From contig JAJBBH010000006.1 in NCBI GenBank assembly GCA_020532185.1, forward strand, positions 21,258 through 85,257: a stretch of DNA of 64,000 bases, given 5' to 3'. The position numbers and the translations under genes were made by a program. This document shows positions 1 to 7,216 of the stretch, piece by piece. The first letter of the stretch is position 1, and every line of letters begins with the position of its first letter. This DNA is from Candidatus Cloacimonadota bacterium (GTDB lineage Bacteria > Cloacimonadota > Cloacimonadia > Cloacimonadales > WRIO01). The notes beneath the pieces are model-generated. The model worked only from the letters and a program-made list of their open reading frames with translations. It did no database searches and had not been told where the DNA came from.

Positions 1-1
1 C

Positions 2-1111
2 TTTACTGATAGTCGTATAGGTTGGAAAATCCCTGAGCTTGGAAATGCTAAGCTAAAACCAGAATTAACCATACATCATAATACATTTAATTCAAGAAAA
101 ATTGACACAAATGCATCTCATATTGGATTAGAAACCGCATTTGACTTGAGTGAATGGGTTTACTTTTTCCAAAATACATCTTTAGAAATAGACTACACTA
201 ATATAAAGCAAGAATTTAATGAAAATAACAAAATTGTAAACAAAATTGATAATTATGACTATCTATTTAAAAGTGAATTTAATTTACCTTTTACTAATAT
301 CAATAATTCGTTAAGTATAGGAAACCTAAATGAGGTTTTTACATTTGAATCTAATACTAATTTAGCAAATATTGTACCTGAGATTGACAATACAAAGCTA
401 TATATGAGCCTAAATAAGAATTTTGTAATGTCTTTATATTTAGAAAAATATATGCTATTTGATAATGATTATTCTGTAATGATTAAAAATGAACCTTATA
501 CGAGTTTTACCGACTCTTATAAGCAATATACAAATAATTACCATACAAGTATTAAAGATATGAAGTATCAGACACAATCCCCTATAAATCTAAGTATAGC
601 AATGAATTCAAGTTTTTATTTACCGTATACTTTGCTTTATCAGTTTGAATGGAGAAAAAATCAAGCAATTTATACTTTGGGAGATTTTGATTATGTTTAT
701 GATGTAAAGCATAAAAACAGCCTTTTAAATACAATAAAAGCATACACATATTATCAATTATATGACTTAAATTTTGAATATTGCTTTACAGCGATATCAT
801 CTCACATTCATGACCATGAATATAAGCAAATACCTTTTATGCCTCATATCGTCAATTCGCTAAATATAAAGTATCGATATGCTAATTTTGACGCCAAAAC
901 AGAACTTAAGTATGTAAGCGAGAGAAAAGATCATACCAATAATCAAATATCTGATGCGTTTCTAATAGATAGTATCTTGAAATATGAATGGCATCATCGG
1001 TTTAATTTATACTTATATGTAGAAAACTTACTAAATAAGCCCTATAAATATTATAGCTATTATCCACAGCAAGGAATTATTTGCCAAATTGGATTAGATT
1101 ATAGGTTTTAA
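2..1111 (+). CDS. TonB-dependent receptor-like outer-membrane beta-barrel protein, C-terminal part
   Basis: The reading frame is open from the first bases of the window, so this is the 3' end of a longer gene (about 369 residues visible). The segment starting GWKIPELGNAKLKPE resembles the LKPE stretch found in TonB receptor barrels. The rest is an alternation of short aromatic strands (YYQLYDLNFEYCF, FNLYLYVENLLNK) and it ends in YRF, the aromatic C-terminus typical of outer-membrane barrels recognised by the BAM machinery. The VENLLNKPY motif before the last strand is characteristic of this family. Substrate cannot be judged because the plug and N-terminus lie outside the window. An internal TTG at 146 is not the true start. 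Confidence 0.75.
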   Translation, partial: FTDSRIGWKIPELGNAKLKPELTIHHNTFNSRKIDTNASHIGLETAFDLSEWVYFFQNTSLEIDYTNIKQEFNENNKIVNKIDNYDYLFKSEFNLPFTNINNSLSIGNLNEVFTFESNTNLANIVPEIDNTKLYMSLNKNFVMSLYLEKYMLFDNDYSVMIKNEPYTSFTDSYKQYTNNYHTSIKDMKYQTQSPINLSIAMNSSFYLPYTLLYQFEWRKNQAIYTLGDFDYVYDVKHKNSLLNTIKAYTYYQLYDLNFEYCFTAISSHIHDHEYKQIPFMPHIVNSLNIKYRYANFDAKTELKYVSERKDHTNNQISDAFLIDSILKYEWHHRFNLYLYVENLLNKPYKYYSYYPQQGIICQIGLDYRF

Positions 1112-1183
1112 GTATTTAAAATGCATAAAAATTATAAAATCTATAGAAAATCAGATAAATTTTCATTATTTTCAAAAAAAACT

Positions 1184-1212
1184 TTGACAAATATATTAGT
1201 ATTAAATTATAT
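1184..1212 (+). promoter_or_regulatory. sigma-70-type promoter for the signalling operon
   Basis: A perfect TTGACA (1184-1189) is followed after 17 bases by TTATAT (1207-1212), a near-consensus -35/-10 pair. It lies in the gap between the receptor gene and cheY and would give a 5' leader of roughly 35-40 bases ending in the GGAGG at 1248-1252. The region is AT-rich, so the -10 alone would be weak evidence; the exact -35 and spacing make the call. Confidence 0.6.
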
Positions 1213-1256
1213 GTCATTATTGAGTTTTATTTGCTTTGTAATTAAATGGAGGCTTT

Positions 1257-1634
1257 ATGGCAGAATTAAAATTTTTAATTGTTGATGATTCACCTACAAT
1301 GCGACGAATCGTATTTAATACTTTAAAACGTTTAGGGTATGCTCACATAGAAGAAGCTGAGCAAGGGCAAGAAGCCATGGATAAACTAAAAACTATTCCA
1401 GGAATAAACTTTGTTGTCACTGACTGGAATATGCCTGTTATGGATGGGTTGCAACTTGTGCAAGAAATCAGAGCAAGCGGAGAATTTTCAAAAATACCAA
1501 TATTAATGGTTACTACAAGATCTGTCAAGGATGACATTATTGAAGCTATGAAGGCAGGAGTTAATAATTATATAGTTAAGCCTTTCACACCTGATGTGTT
1601 AAAAGCTAAAATTGATGCTATTTTAAGCAAATAG
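1257..1634 (+). CDS. cheY: CheY-type chemotaxis response regulator
   Basis: This is a single receiver domain of 125 residues with no output domain. It has the acidic pair D10-D11, the phosphoacceptor D56 in TDWNMP, T86, and K108 in the VKPF motif. The sequence VDDSPTMRRIV and the TDWNMPVMDG motif are diagnostic of CheY rather than of a general receiver, and Y105 matches the aromatic switch residue of CheY. A strong GGAGG lies 4 bases upstream of the ATG. It is followed at once by a CheZ-like phosphatase, the expected partner for dephosphorylating CheY-P. No CheA, receptor or flagellar gene is nearby, so its output is unknown: a motor, pili, or a non-motility pathway. Confidence 0.9.
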   Translation: MAELKFLIVDDSPTMRRIVFNTLKRLGYAHIEEAEQGQEAMDKLKTIPGINFVVTDWNMPVMDGLQLVQEIRASGEFSKIPILMVTTRSVKDDIIEAMKAGVNNYIVKPFTPDVLKAKIDAILSK

Positions 1635-1643
1635 GAGGCTGTT

Positions 1644-2519
1644 TTGTCACAAAATAAAGAAGGTGTGATTACAATAATTGAGACTATTGTTAATGAATTG
1701 ACAATACTAATTGATGAAATTCGTCCTTTTATTGAGCAAACAAAACCAATAGATCACAATCATGTTCAACAACATTTGGATAACCTTGTCACAAAAATGC
1801 AAGGACTTACAGATAAAACACATTTAACTTATGAATTGATACAAGTTGTTATTAACTCAATTCATTCATCACGAAATGAATTAAAGAAAAGTGTTGATGG
1901 CTTATTGAAAAAGACAGGGGTCCAATTAAAAAAAATAACGACAACTACAGAAGAAGCTACTAACAAAATACTTGACGTAGCAGAAGAACTTGATGCTGAA
2001 CAGCTTGTTATTATCGAAAAGCTTGATTCTTTGAAAAGTAATAACAATCAAGAAGATATTATTGAAGACATTAAGAAAATGATTTTTAAGAATCAAGATG
2101 CTGCATTTACGATAATCGACTATTTGCAGTTCCAAGATATTACGGCACAGCAAATATCAGGTGCTTATGCATTGCTTTCAGATACAGAAAAAACCCTTTT
2201 GTATGTGTCTAATCTATTAAAAGAATTTGATTTTGGTGAAGAAGGACCAGAAATTGTCTTGCCAGAAATTGATCCTAAATCTTTCAATGCTAATGCAATA
2301 TTTATTGATAAAGGCAATATACAAAACCTAATTGATGACTTATTTGAAACAGGGGATACAGATATAGACATTCCAAACGACCATAATGATATTGAACTAA
2401 AAGATTTGCAAGCAAGCGTCGCTGATAGTGAGGATGATTTTGATATTGATGCTTTATTTAATGATAACAATTCTGGTAATCAAGCATCGCAAGACGACAT
2501 AGATAAACTTTTTTCATAA
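1644..2519 (+). CDS. cheZ: CheZ-like protein phosphatase
   Basis: The protein (291 residues) is largely helical with a long coiled region and contains YLQFQDITAQQI at 160-171. In CheZ the equivalent FQDxTxQ segment carries the catalytic Asp and Gln, matching D165 and Q169 here. The C-terminal tail is acidic and ends in SQDDIDKLFS, like the CheY-P-binding tail of CheZ; two similar patches lie before it (NIQNLIDDLF near 225-234 and DFDIDALF near 265-272). The start is a TTG at 1644 with an AGGAGG (1633-1638) that overlaps the cheY stop, which makes translational coupling likely. CheZ usually accompanies flagellar chemotaxis; here it sits in a two-component cluster. Confidence 0.8.
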   Translation: MSQNKEGVITIIETIVNELTILIDEIRPFIEQTKPIDHNHVQQHLDNLVTKMQGLTDKTHLTYELIQVVINSIHSSRNELKKSVDGLLKKTGVQLKKITTTTEEATNKILDVAEELDAEQLVIIEKLDSLKSNNNQEDIIEDIKKMIFKNQDAAFTIIDYLQFQDITAQQISGAYALLSDTEKTLLYVSNLLKEFDFGEEGPEIVLPEIDPKSFNANAIFIDKGNIQNLIDDLFETGDTDIDIPNDHNDIELKDLQASVADSEDDFDIDALFNDNNSGNQASQDDIDKLFS

Positions 2520-2536
2520 GATAAGGAAATGCAATA

Positions 2537-2902
2537 ATGGCTAAAAACATACTTGTTGTTGATGATGAAGATAATATCAGAGAAGTCATAAGTGAGTTCT
2601 TACAAACTCTCGGTTATAATGTTGTAGAGGCTACAAATGGAGAAGAAGCATTAATGGCTTGTACCAGAACGAAATTTGACCTTGTTATTTCTGACATAAG
2701 AATGCCCAAAATGAATGGTATCAAACTTTTAAAGTCTTTAAAAACTTATATGCCAAATTTACCAATAATTCTAATGACTGCATATCAACCTTCGAAAATG
2801 CAAGAAGATAGTTTGAGTGTGAAAGCTGATGGATATTTGCTAAAACCTTTCTCACTAAACTCTCTGAGACAAATTATTTTAAAGATTTTTAAAACATTAT
2901 GA
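2537..2902 (+). CDS. single-domain response regulator (receiver only)
   Basis: A 121-residue receiver domain without output domain. The acidic residues D9-D10, the phosphoacceptor D53 (SDIRMP), T81 and K103 (LKPF) are all present, so phosphotransfer should work. It differs from the CheY upstream in the motif around the phosphoacceptor and is closer to Spo0F-like receivers that relay phosphate. The next gene starts inside its stop codon (4-base ATGA overlap). It may receive phosphate from the downstream kinase and pass it on, or may act as a sink; the sequence does not decide. Confidence 0.85.
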   Translation: MAKNILVVDDEDNIREVISEFLQTLGYNVVEATNGEEALMACTRTKFDLVISDIRMPKMNGIKLLKSLKTYMPNLPIILMTAYQPSKMQEDSLSVKADGYLLKPFSLNSLRQIILKIFKTL

Positions 2903-3153
2903 GTAAGATTATAAAAAATTATATTGTTGATGAAGATCAAAAAAAGACAAATAGCCCTGTTTTCAAAGCTCCGCCTATTATTAAAATACCAATTGTTGAA
3001 AAACAAAATGTCAGCATAAAAACTGAAAGCAGTAGCTCAAATAAACTTAATGAACCAATTCTTAAACTAAACAGGAATAATGAAGGTGTTGTCTTATCTA
3101 TCGAGGTTCAATGTACTTGTGGCGAAAAAATGATTATTAAAATGGAATATTAA
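2899..3153 (+). CDS. small hypothetical protein with C-terminal CxC motif
   Basis: I do not recognise this 84-residue protein. The N-terminal two thirds are polar and low in complexity (Lys/Asn/Ser-rich, SSSSNK), while the last 25 residues look folded: strand-like LSIEVQCTCGEKMIIKMEY. The single CTCG could ligate a metal or a disulfide only with a partner, since there are just two cysteines. It overlaps the preceding receiver gene by 4 bases and ends 1 base before the next receiver gene, so it is co-translated with two response regulators. That tight placement suggests a role in the same pathway, for example as an adaptor, but no function can be assigned. Confidence 0.65.
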   Translation: MSKIIKNYIVDEDQKKTNSPVFKAPPIIKIPIVEKQNVSIKTESSSSNKLNEPILKLNRNNEGVVLSIEVQCTCGEKMIIKMEY

Positions 3154-3154
3154 A

Positions 3155-3529
3155 ATGAAAATGAAAATATTGGTTGTAGATGACGAATTATTACTGAGAG
3201 ATGTTCTGTATAATTTTTTGGATAGACTTGGTTATGATGTCGATGTTGCACCTGATGCTGAAAAAGCATTAGAAATAGCAAAAGTTAATAAACCTGATAT
3301 TGCCTTAGTTGATATTAAGTTACCAAAAGCAAGTGGTATAGAATTGACACAGCAATTAAAGAATATGTATAAAGACTTACCTATTATTATTATGACTGGG
3401 TATCCAAGCCTGGATACTGCTATTAACGCAATGGAAAATGGAGCCAATGAATATATAGTCAAACCATTTAGATTAGATGAGCTGACAAGAACAATTAATA
3501 AGTATTTACCAGAAATAAACTCTGATTAA
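3155..3529 (+). CDS. single-domain response regulator (receiver only)
   Basis: A 124-residue receiver with D9-D10, phosphoacceptor D53 (VDIKLP), T81 (MTGY) and K103 (VKPF). This residue set is typical of NtrC/AtoC-type receivers, but the protein stops after the receiver domain. It lies 7 bases upstream of a PAS histidine kinase gene and is the third receiver in the operon. ATGs at 3155 and 3161 are both possible starts; the receiver fold begins immediately after either one. Confidence 0.85.
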   Translation: MKMKILVVDDELLLRDVLYNFLDRLGYDVDVAPDAEKALEIAKVNKPDIALVDIKLPKASGIELTQQLKNMYKDLPIIIMTGYPSLDTAINAMENGANEYIVKPFRLDELTRTINKYLPEINSD

Positions 3530-3536
3530 ATATGCT

Positions 3537-4826
3537 ATGAAAGAACAAAATGTTGATAAGCTGACATCAGCCTTTCATGATTTTACACAAGTTGTAGAAA
3601 AATTTGAACAGACCTATAAGCTTTTACAAGATAAAATTGAATCTTTAGACAAACAGTTAGAAAATAAAAATGTTGAGCTTGAGAGAAAAGTTCAAGAAAG
3701 TGAAAACATTAAAAACTTTTTAAACAATATACTGGATAATGTACATACGGGAGTGTTAGCAATAGATATGACTGGCAATATTAGCCTTTTTAATAAAGCA
3801 GCAGAAATGATAACAGGATTTGATAAAGAAGATGTAATTGATAAATCCTATCGAAAGATTTTTTTTAATAATTCGGTCCAAGATTCTAAATCTGCAATAT
3901 ATACTCTAAGTACGGGTAATGAATCATTTAAAAGACAAAAGCAAATAAGCACATATAATTCAGAAAAGAAAAATGTTGAGTTTAGTACAAGTATAGTTCA
4001 TAATTACCGTGGTGAGATCGACGGCGTAGTCGAAACATTTACAGACATATCAGAAATAAAAGAATTGCAGGAAAGAATATCTCATATAGAAACTCTTGCT
4101 GCGTTGGGAGAAATGTCTGCAAGTGTAGCTCATGAAATTAGAAATCCATTAGCTGCTATAAGTGGCTTTACAGGTTTACTGGATAGACAAATTGCTGTCG
4201 ACGATCCAAGAAAAAAACTTTTGAAACCAATTATTGAGGGTGTAAGCCGATTGGATAATATTGTGTCCAATCTACTTACACTTACAAGACCGCAAACTTT
4301 AAATATAAATAAGTGTAATATTCATAACATGATAAATGATATTATTGACTTCTTTAAAATGGGGGTCTCTGATAAAAATAAAACTGTTGACTTTTTCACA
4401 ATGTTTGATACAAATAATACCGTGATTAATTGTGATGGACAACTAATTCAACAGGTTTTGACTAATATAATTAGAAACGCATGGGAAGCTATCGAAGAAA
4501 AAGGAAAGATCACTATCAGTACTAAAGTTAGTATACTCGAGCCAATTAGTGAGGTGCTTGACGAAGATGAAATAAAAGAATTGATTCGCTTGTTTAGTTT
4601 TATTGAAATTCAAATAGAAGATACAGGTGCTGGTATAGATGACAAAGAGTTACAAAAAATATTTAATCCTTTCTTTTCAACAAAAAATGAAGGAAATGGA
4701 CTGGGGCTCGCAATTTGTAAAAAGATAGTTCAGCTTCATAAAGGCGATATACATGTTTATAGTAAAACAAACAAAGGTACGAAATTTGTAATTAATTTAC
4801 CTTTGTATGAGAATTATAGTGAATGA
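3537..4826 (+). CDS. PAS-domain sensor histidine kinase, NtrB/AtoS-like
   Basis: A soluble 429-residue kinase with no membrane segment. Residues 1-60 form a coiled coil, about 62-175 a PAS domain (ILDNVHTGVLAIDMTGNI), then a dimerisation/phosphoacceptor domain with H199 in SVAHEIRNPL. The ATPase domain has the N box around N310-N314, G1 DTGAGI (362-367), F box NPFFSTK (377-383) and G2 GNGLGLAI (386-393). This NtrB-type architecture usually pairs with a sigma-54 activator, and such an activator begins 7 bases after its stop codon. The lack of transmembrane helices implies a cytoplasmic signal sensed by the PAS domain; the ligand is unknown. Confidence 0.9.
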   Translation: MKEQNVDKLTSAFHDFTQVVEKFEQTYKLLQDKIESLDKQLENKNVELERKVQESENIKNFLNNILDNVHTGVLAIDMTGNISLFNKAAEMITGFDKEDVIDKSYRKIFFNNSVQDSKSAIYTLSTGNESFKRQKQISTYNSEKKNVEFSTSIVHNYRGEIDGVVETFTDISEIKELQERISHIETLAALGEMSASVAHEIRNPLAAISGFTGLLDRQIAVDDPRKKLLKPIIEGVSRLDNIVSNLLTLTRPQTLNINKCNIHNMINDIIDFFKMGVSDKNKTVDFFTMFDTNNTVINCDGQLIQQVLTNIIRNAWEAIEEKGKITISTKVSILEPISEVLDEDEIKELIRLFSFIEIQIEDTGAGIDDKELQKIFNPFFSTKNEGNGLGLAICKKIVQLHKGDIHVYSKTNKGTKFVINLPLYENYSE

Positions 4827-4833
4827 GAAAATT

Positions 4834-6258
4834 ATGCAAAAACAAATATTAGTAGCCGATGACGAATCTTTGATAAGAGACTTTATTTCAAGTTTTTTTG
4901 CTTCAATTCCTGAATATTCGGAATACAAAATTGATATGTCTGTAAATGGGGAAGATGCTATTGCAAAAATCAAAAATAAGAAATATGATTTAATATTTAC
5001 CGATTTAAAGATGCCTATAAAAACTGGACTTGATGTCTTAAAATATGTCGCAGAACATTCACCTGACACTGATACAGTTTTATTAACTGCTTATGGGGGA
5101 CCTGAATCTGCTGCACAAGCTATGGCTTATGGTGCTTATGAATATATTACTAAACCAATTTCTATAGAAGAATTAGAAATGATAGTGAAACATATTTTCG
5201 AAAGACAAGCATTAATTGCAGAAAACCAAAAATTGCAAAAAACAATCAAAGATGCACAACATTATTCAAAAATAATAGGTAAAAGTAAAAGATTAAGCGA
5301 TATTATGGATTTAGTAAAGATGGTGGCTCCAACAAACTCAACTGTCTTGATTACTGGAGAAAGTGGCACTGGTAAAGAATTAATCGCTGAAGCAATACAT
5401 ATGCTTAGCCCACGTAACAAAGGAAATTTTATTAAAATAAATTGTGCTGCTATTCCTGAATCATTAATAGAAAGTGAACTCTTTGGTTTTGAAAAAGGAG
5501 CTTTTACTGGAGCGATAAAAAGCACAAGGGGTAAATTTGAATTAGCTGATAAAGGCTCAATTTTACTTGATGAAATAAGCGAAATGAATTTAGATTTACA
5601 AGCTAAGTTGTTGCGTGTTATCCAAGAAAGAGAAATAGTTAGAATTGGCACAGAAATGCCTATTAAAATTGATACAAGAATAATTGCAACCTCAAATAGA
5701 GACCTCGTTGAAGAAGTAAATAAAGGCAATTTTAGAGAAGACTTGTTTTTTAGACTAAATATTGTTCCTATTCATTTACCATCATTAAAATATAGAAAAG
5801 ATGATATACCTAACTTAGTGGAAAACTTTATAAAAAAAGTATGCTTTGAACTTGGTGTTAATAAAAAATCAATTTCTCAAGAAGCATTAAACCTCTTGAT
5901 GGATTATAGCTGGCCCGGAAATATTAGAGAATTACAAAATGCAATTGAACGTGCTTGCATTACTAATCCAGATGCTGTTTTAAAAAAAGATTCTTTTCTT
6001 TTTTTGAGCCAACAAGCGGGCAGATTCGACAAAAATGACAATGATGAAAAAACTGAAATATGCTATAATGAGGATGATGATAATTGGGTAAATATTGATA
6101 ATAAAACTATAGAACGAATCGAAAAAGAAGTTATTTTGAAAACTCTCAATAAAACAGGAAATAGCAGGCAAGATACTGCAAGAATACTCGGAATTACCAC
6201 CCGAACACTGAGAAATAAACTTGATATTTATAATGTGGAAGATGGAGAAAACTATTAG
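4834..6258 (+). CDS. NtrC-family sigma-54-dependent response regulator
   Basis: The protein has a receiver domain (D10, phosphoacceptor D57, T85, K107), a AAA+ domain and a Fis-type DNA-binding helix-turn-helix at about 434-463. The AAA+ domain has Walker A GESGTGKE (175-182), the sigma-54 contact loop GAFTGA (222-227) and Walker B ILLDEI (243-248). It should remodel sigma-54 RNA polymerase when phosphorylated, most likely by the kinase just upstream. I chose the ATG at 4834 because receiver domains begin within a few residues of the start; an in-frame ATG at 4807 would overlap the kinase gene and add nine unrelated residues. A sigma-54 promoter match occurs at 37847-37862 in this window. Confidence 0.93.
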   Translation: MQKQILVADDESLIRDFISSFFASIPEYSEYKIDMSVNGEDAIAKIKNKKYDLIFTDLKMPIKTGLDVLKYVAEHSPDTDTVLLTAYGGPESAAQAMAYGAYEYITKPISIEELEMIVKHIFERQALIAENQKLQKTIKDAQHYSKIIGKSKRLSDIMDLVKMVAPTNSTVLITGESGTGKELIAEAIHMLSPRNKGNFIKINCAAIPESLIESELFGFEKGAFTGAIKSTRGKFELADKGSILLDEISEMNLDLQAKLLRVIQEREIVRIGTEMPIKIDTRIIATSNRDLVEEVNKGNFREDLFFRLNIVPIHLPSLKYRKDDIPNLVENFIKKVCFELGVNKKSISQEALNLLMDYSWPGNIRELQNAIERACITNPDAVLKKDSFLFLSQQAGRFDKNDNDEKTEICYNEDDDNWVNIDNKTIERIEKEVILKTLNKTGNSRQDTARILGITTRTLRNKLDIYNVEDGENY

Positions 6259-7189
6259 CAGATTTAAACATAGATATTGCAATATATATGACGAAGAATT
6301 CGCAAAGCTTGTGCCTGGCTCTATGTGGAGCAGTATTGATTTATTATCAATTTTTCAATCGACATATAATTGCTCACTAAAAATTTTGCTTATATATAGA
6401 AATAAAACTATAGTCGCAAGCTTACCTTTATTCTATAAAACAGCGTTTAGAATTGATTATATTTTCAATCCATTACAGTATTATTATTACCATATTTCCT
6501 ACTATTTTGCAGAAAAAGAAAAGGAATTAAGAAATCGCCAAATGAGAAATGACATAATGTCTTACATTGCAATATTACTTGGAAAAGATTTTCGGAAACT
6601 TGAATTGAAGCTTTCTACTGCAACGTATGATATTAGGCCTTTTCAAATTGATAAATATTTGATTAAACCTCTATATACATTTATTCTTGACACATCTGTG
6701 CGTGACTACAATAATAACCAACTTACACATATTAGAAGAGCTGAAACATTTGATTTAAAAATAACAAATGACTTTCATTTAGATGAAAGCCTCACAATCT
6801 TAGGTAATAGATTTGAACAAAAAGGTATTTGGGGAAATGAAAGAGCCGAGTTGTATAATGCGCTTATGGAGAAGATAAGTACACGAGATTATATAAAAAA
6901 CTATTCTGTTTACCATAACTCAAAGCTCGTTGCTTTCAGAATGGTGTTGCTGGACTCATTAAATTCAGTTGCATATGACTGGTTTACTGCATCGAATAAG
7001 TTTGCAATGGATAATGGAATTAATAGCTATTTGCTTGATTACATTATTAAAGATTTAGAGGGAATGGGCATTAAGAAATACGATTTATGCGGAGCAAACG
7101 TGCCAACTGTCGCAAAGTTTAAAAATGATTTTGGTGGAGAGCTAAACATTTACTTCTTTATACAAAAGAAAATTGCAAACTTTATTTAA
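6233..7189 (+). CDS. FemAB/BioF2-like GNAT-fold acyltransferase
   Basis: About 318 residues. The C-terminal half has the pattern of the FemAB/BioF2 acetyltransferase fold: a HIRRAE segment, then NYSVYHNSKLVAFRMVLLD, YDWFTASNKFA, and a final KKYDLCGANVPTVAKFKNDFGG, which resembles the FemAB ending with a conserved KxxFGG. Such enzymes transfer aminoacyl or acyl groups to cell-wall or exopolysaccharide precursors. It overlaps the end of the sigma-54 regulator and lies upstream of glycan genes. The start is uncertain: TTG 6221, ATG 6233 and ATG 6242 are in frame and none has a clear Shine-Dalgarno. A distant relative is at 19821-20816. Confidence 0.65.
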   Translation: MWKMEKTISRFKHRYCNIYDEEFAKLVPGSMWSSIDLLSIFQSTYNCSLKILLIYRNKTIVASLPLFYKTAFRIDYIFNPLQYYYYHISYYFAEKEKELRNRQMRNDIMSYIAILLGKDFRKLELKLSTATYDIRPFQIDKYLIKPLYTFILDTSVRDYNNNQLTHIRRAETFDLKITNDFHLDESLTILGNRFEQKGIWGNERAELYNALMEKISTRDYIKNYSVYHNSKLVAFRMVLLDSLNSVAYDWFTASNKFAMDNGINSYLLDYIIKDLEGMGIKKYDLCGANVPTVAKFKNDFGGELNIYFFIQKKIANFI

Positions 7190-7216
7190 ATCTATTTATT
7201 ATTATGGAGAAATTAA

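Noticed and set aside
5262..5729. 155-residue minus-strand frame opposite the sigma-54 activator
   Set aside because: It lies entirely opposite the conserved AAA+ domain, and its Ser/Ile/Leu-rich composition is what antisense frames of this AT-rich DNA give.
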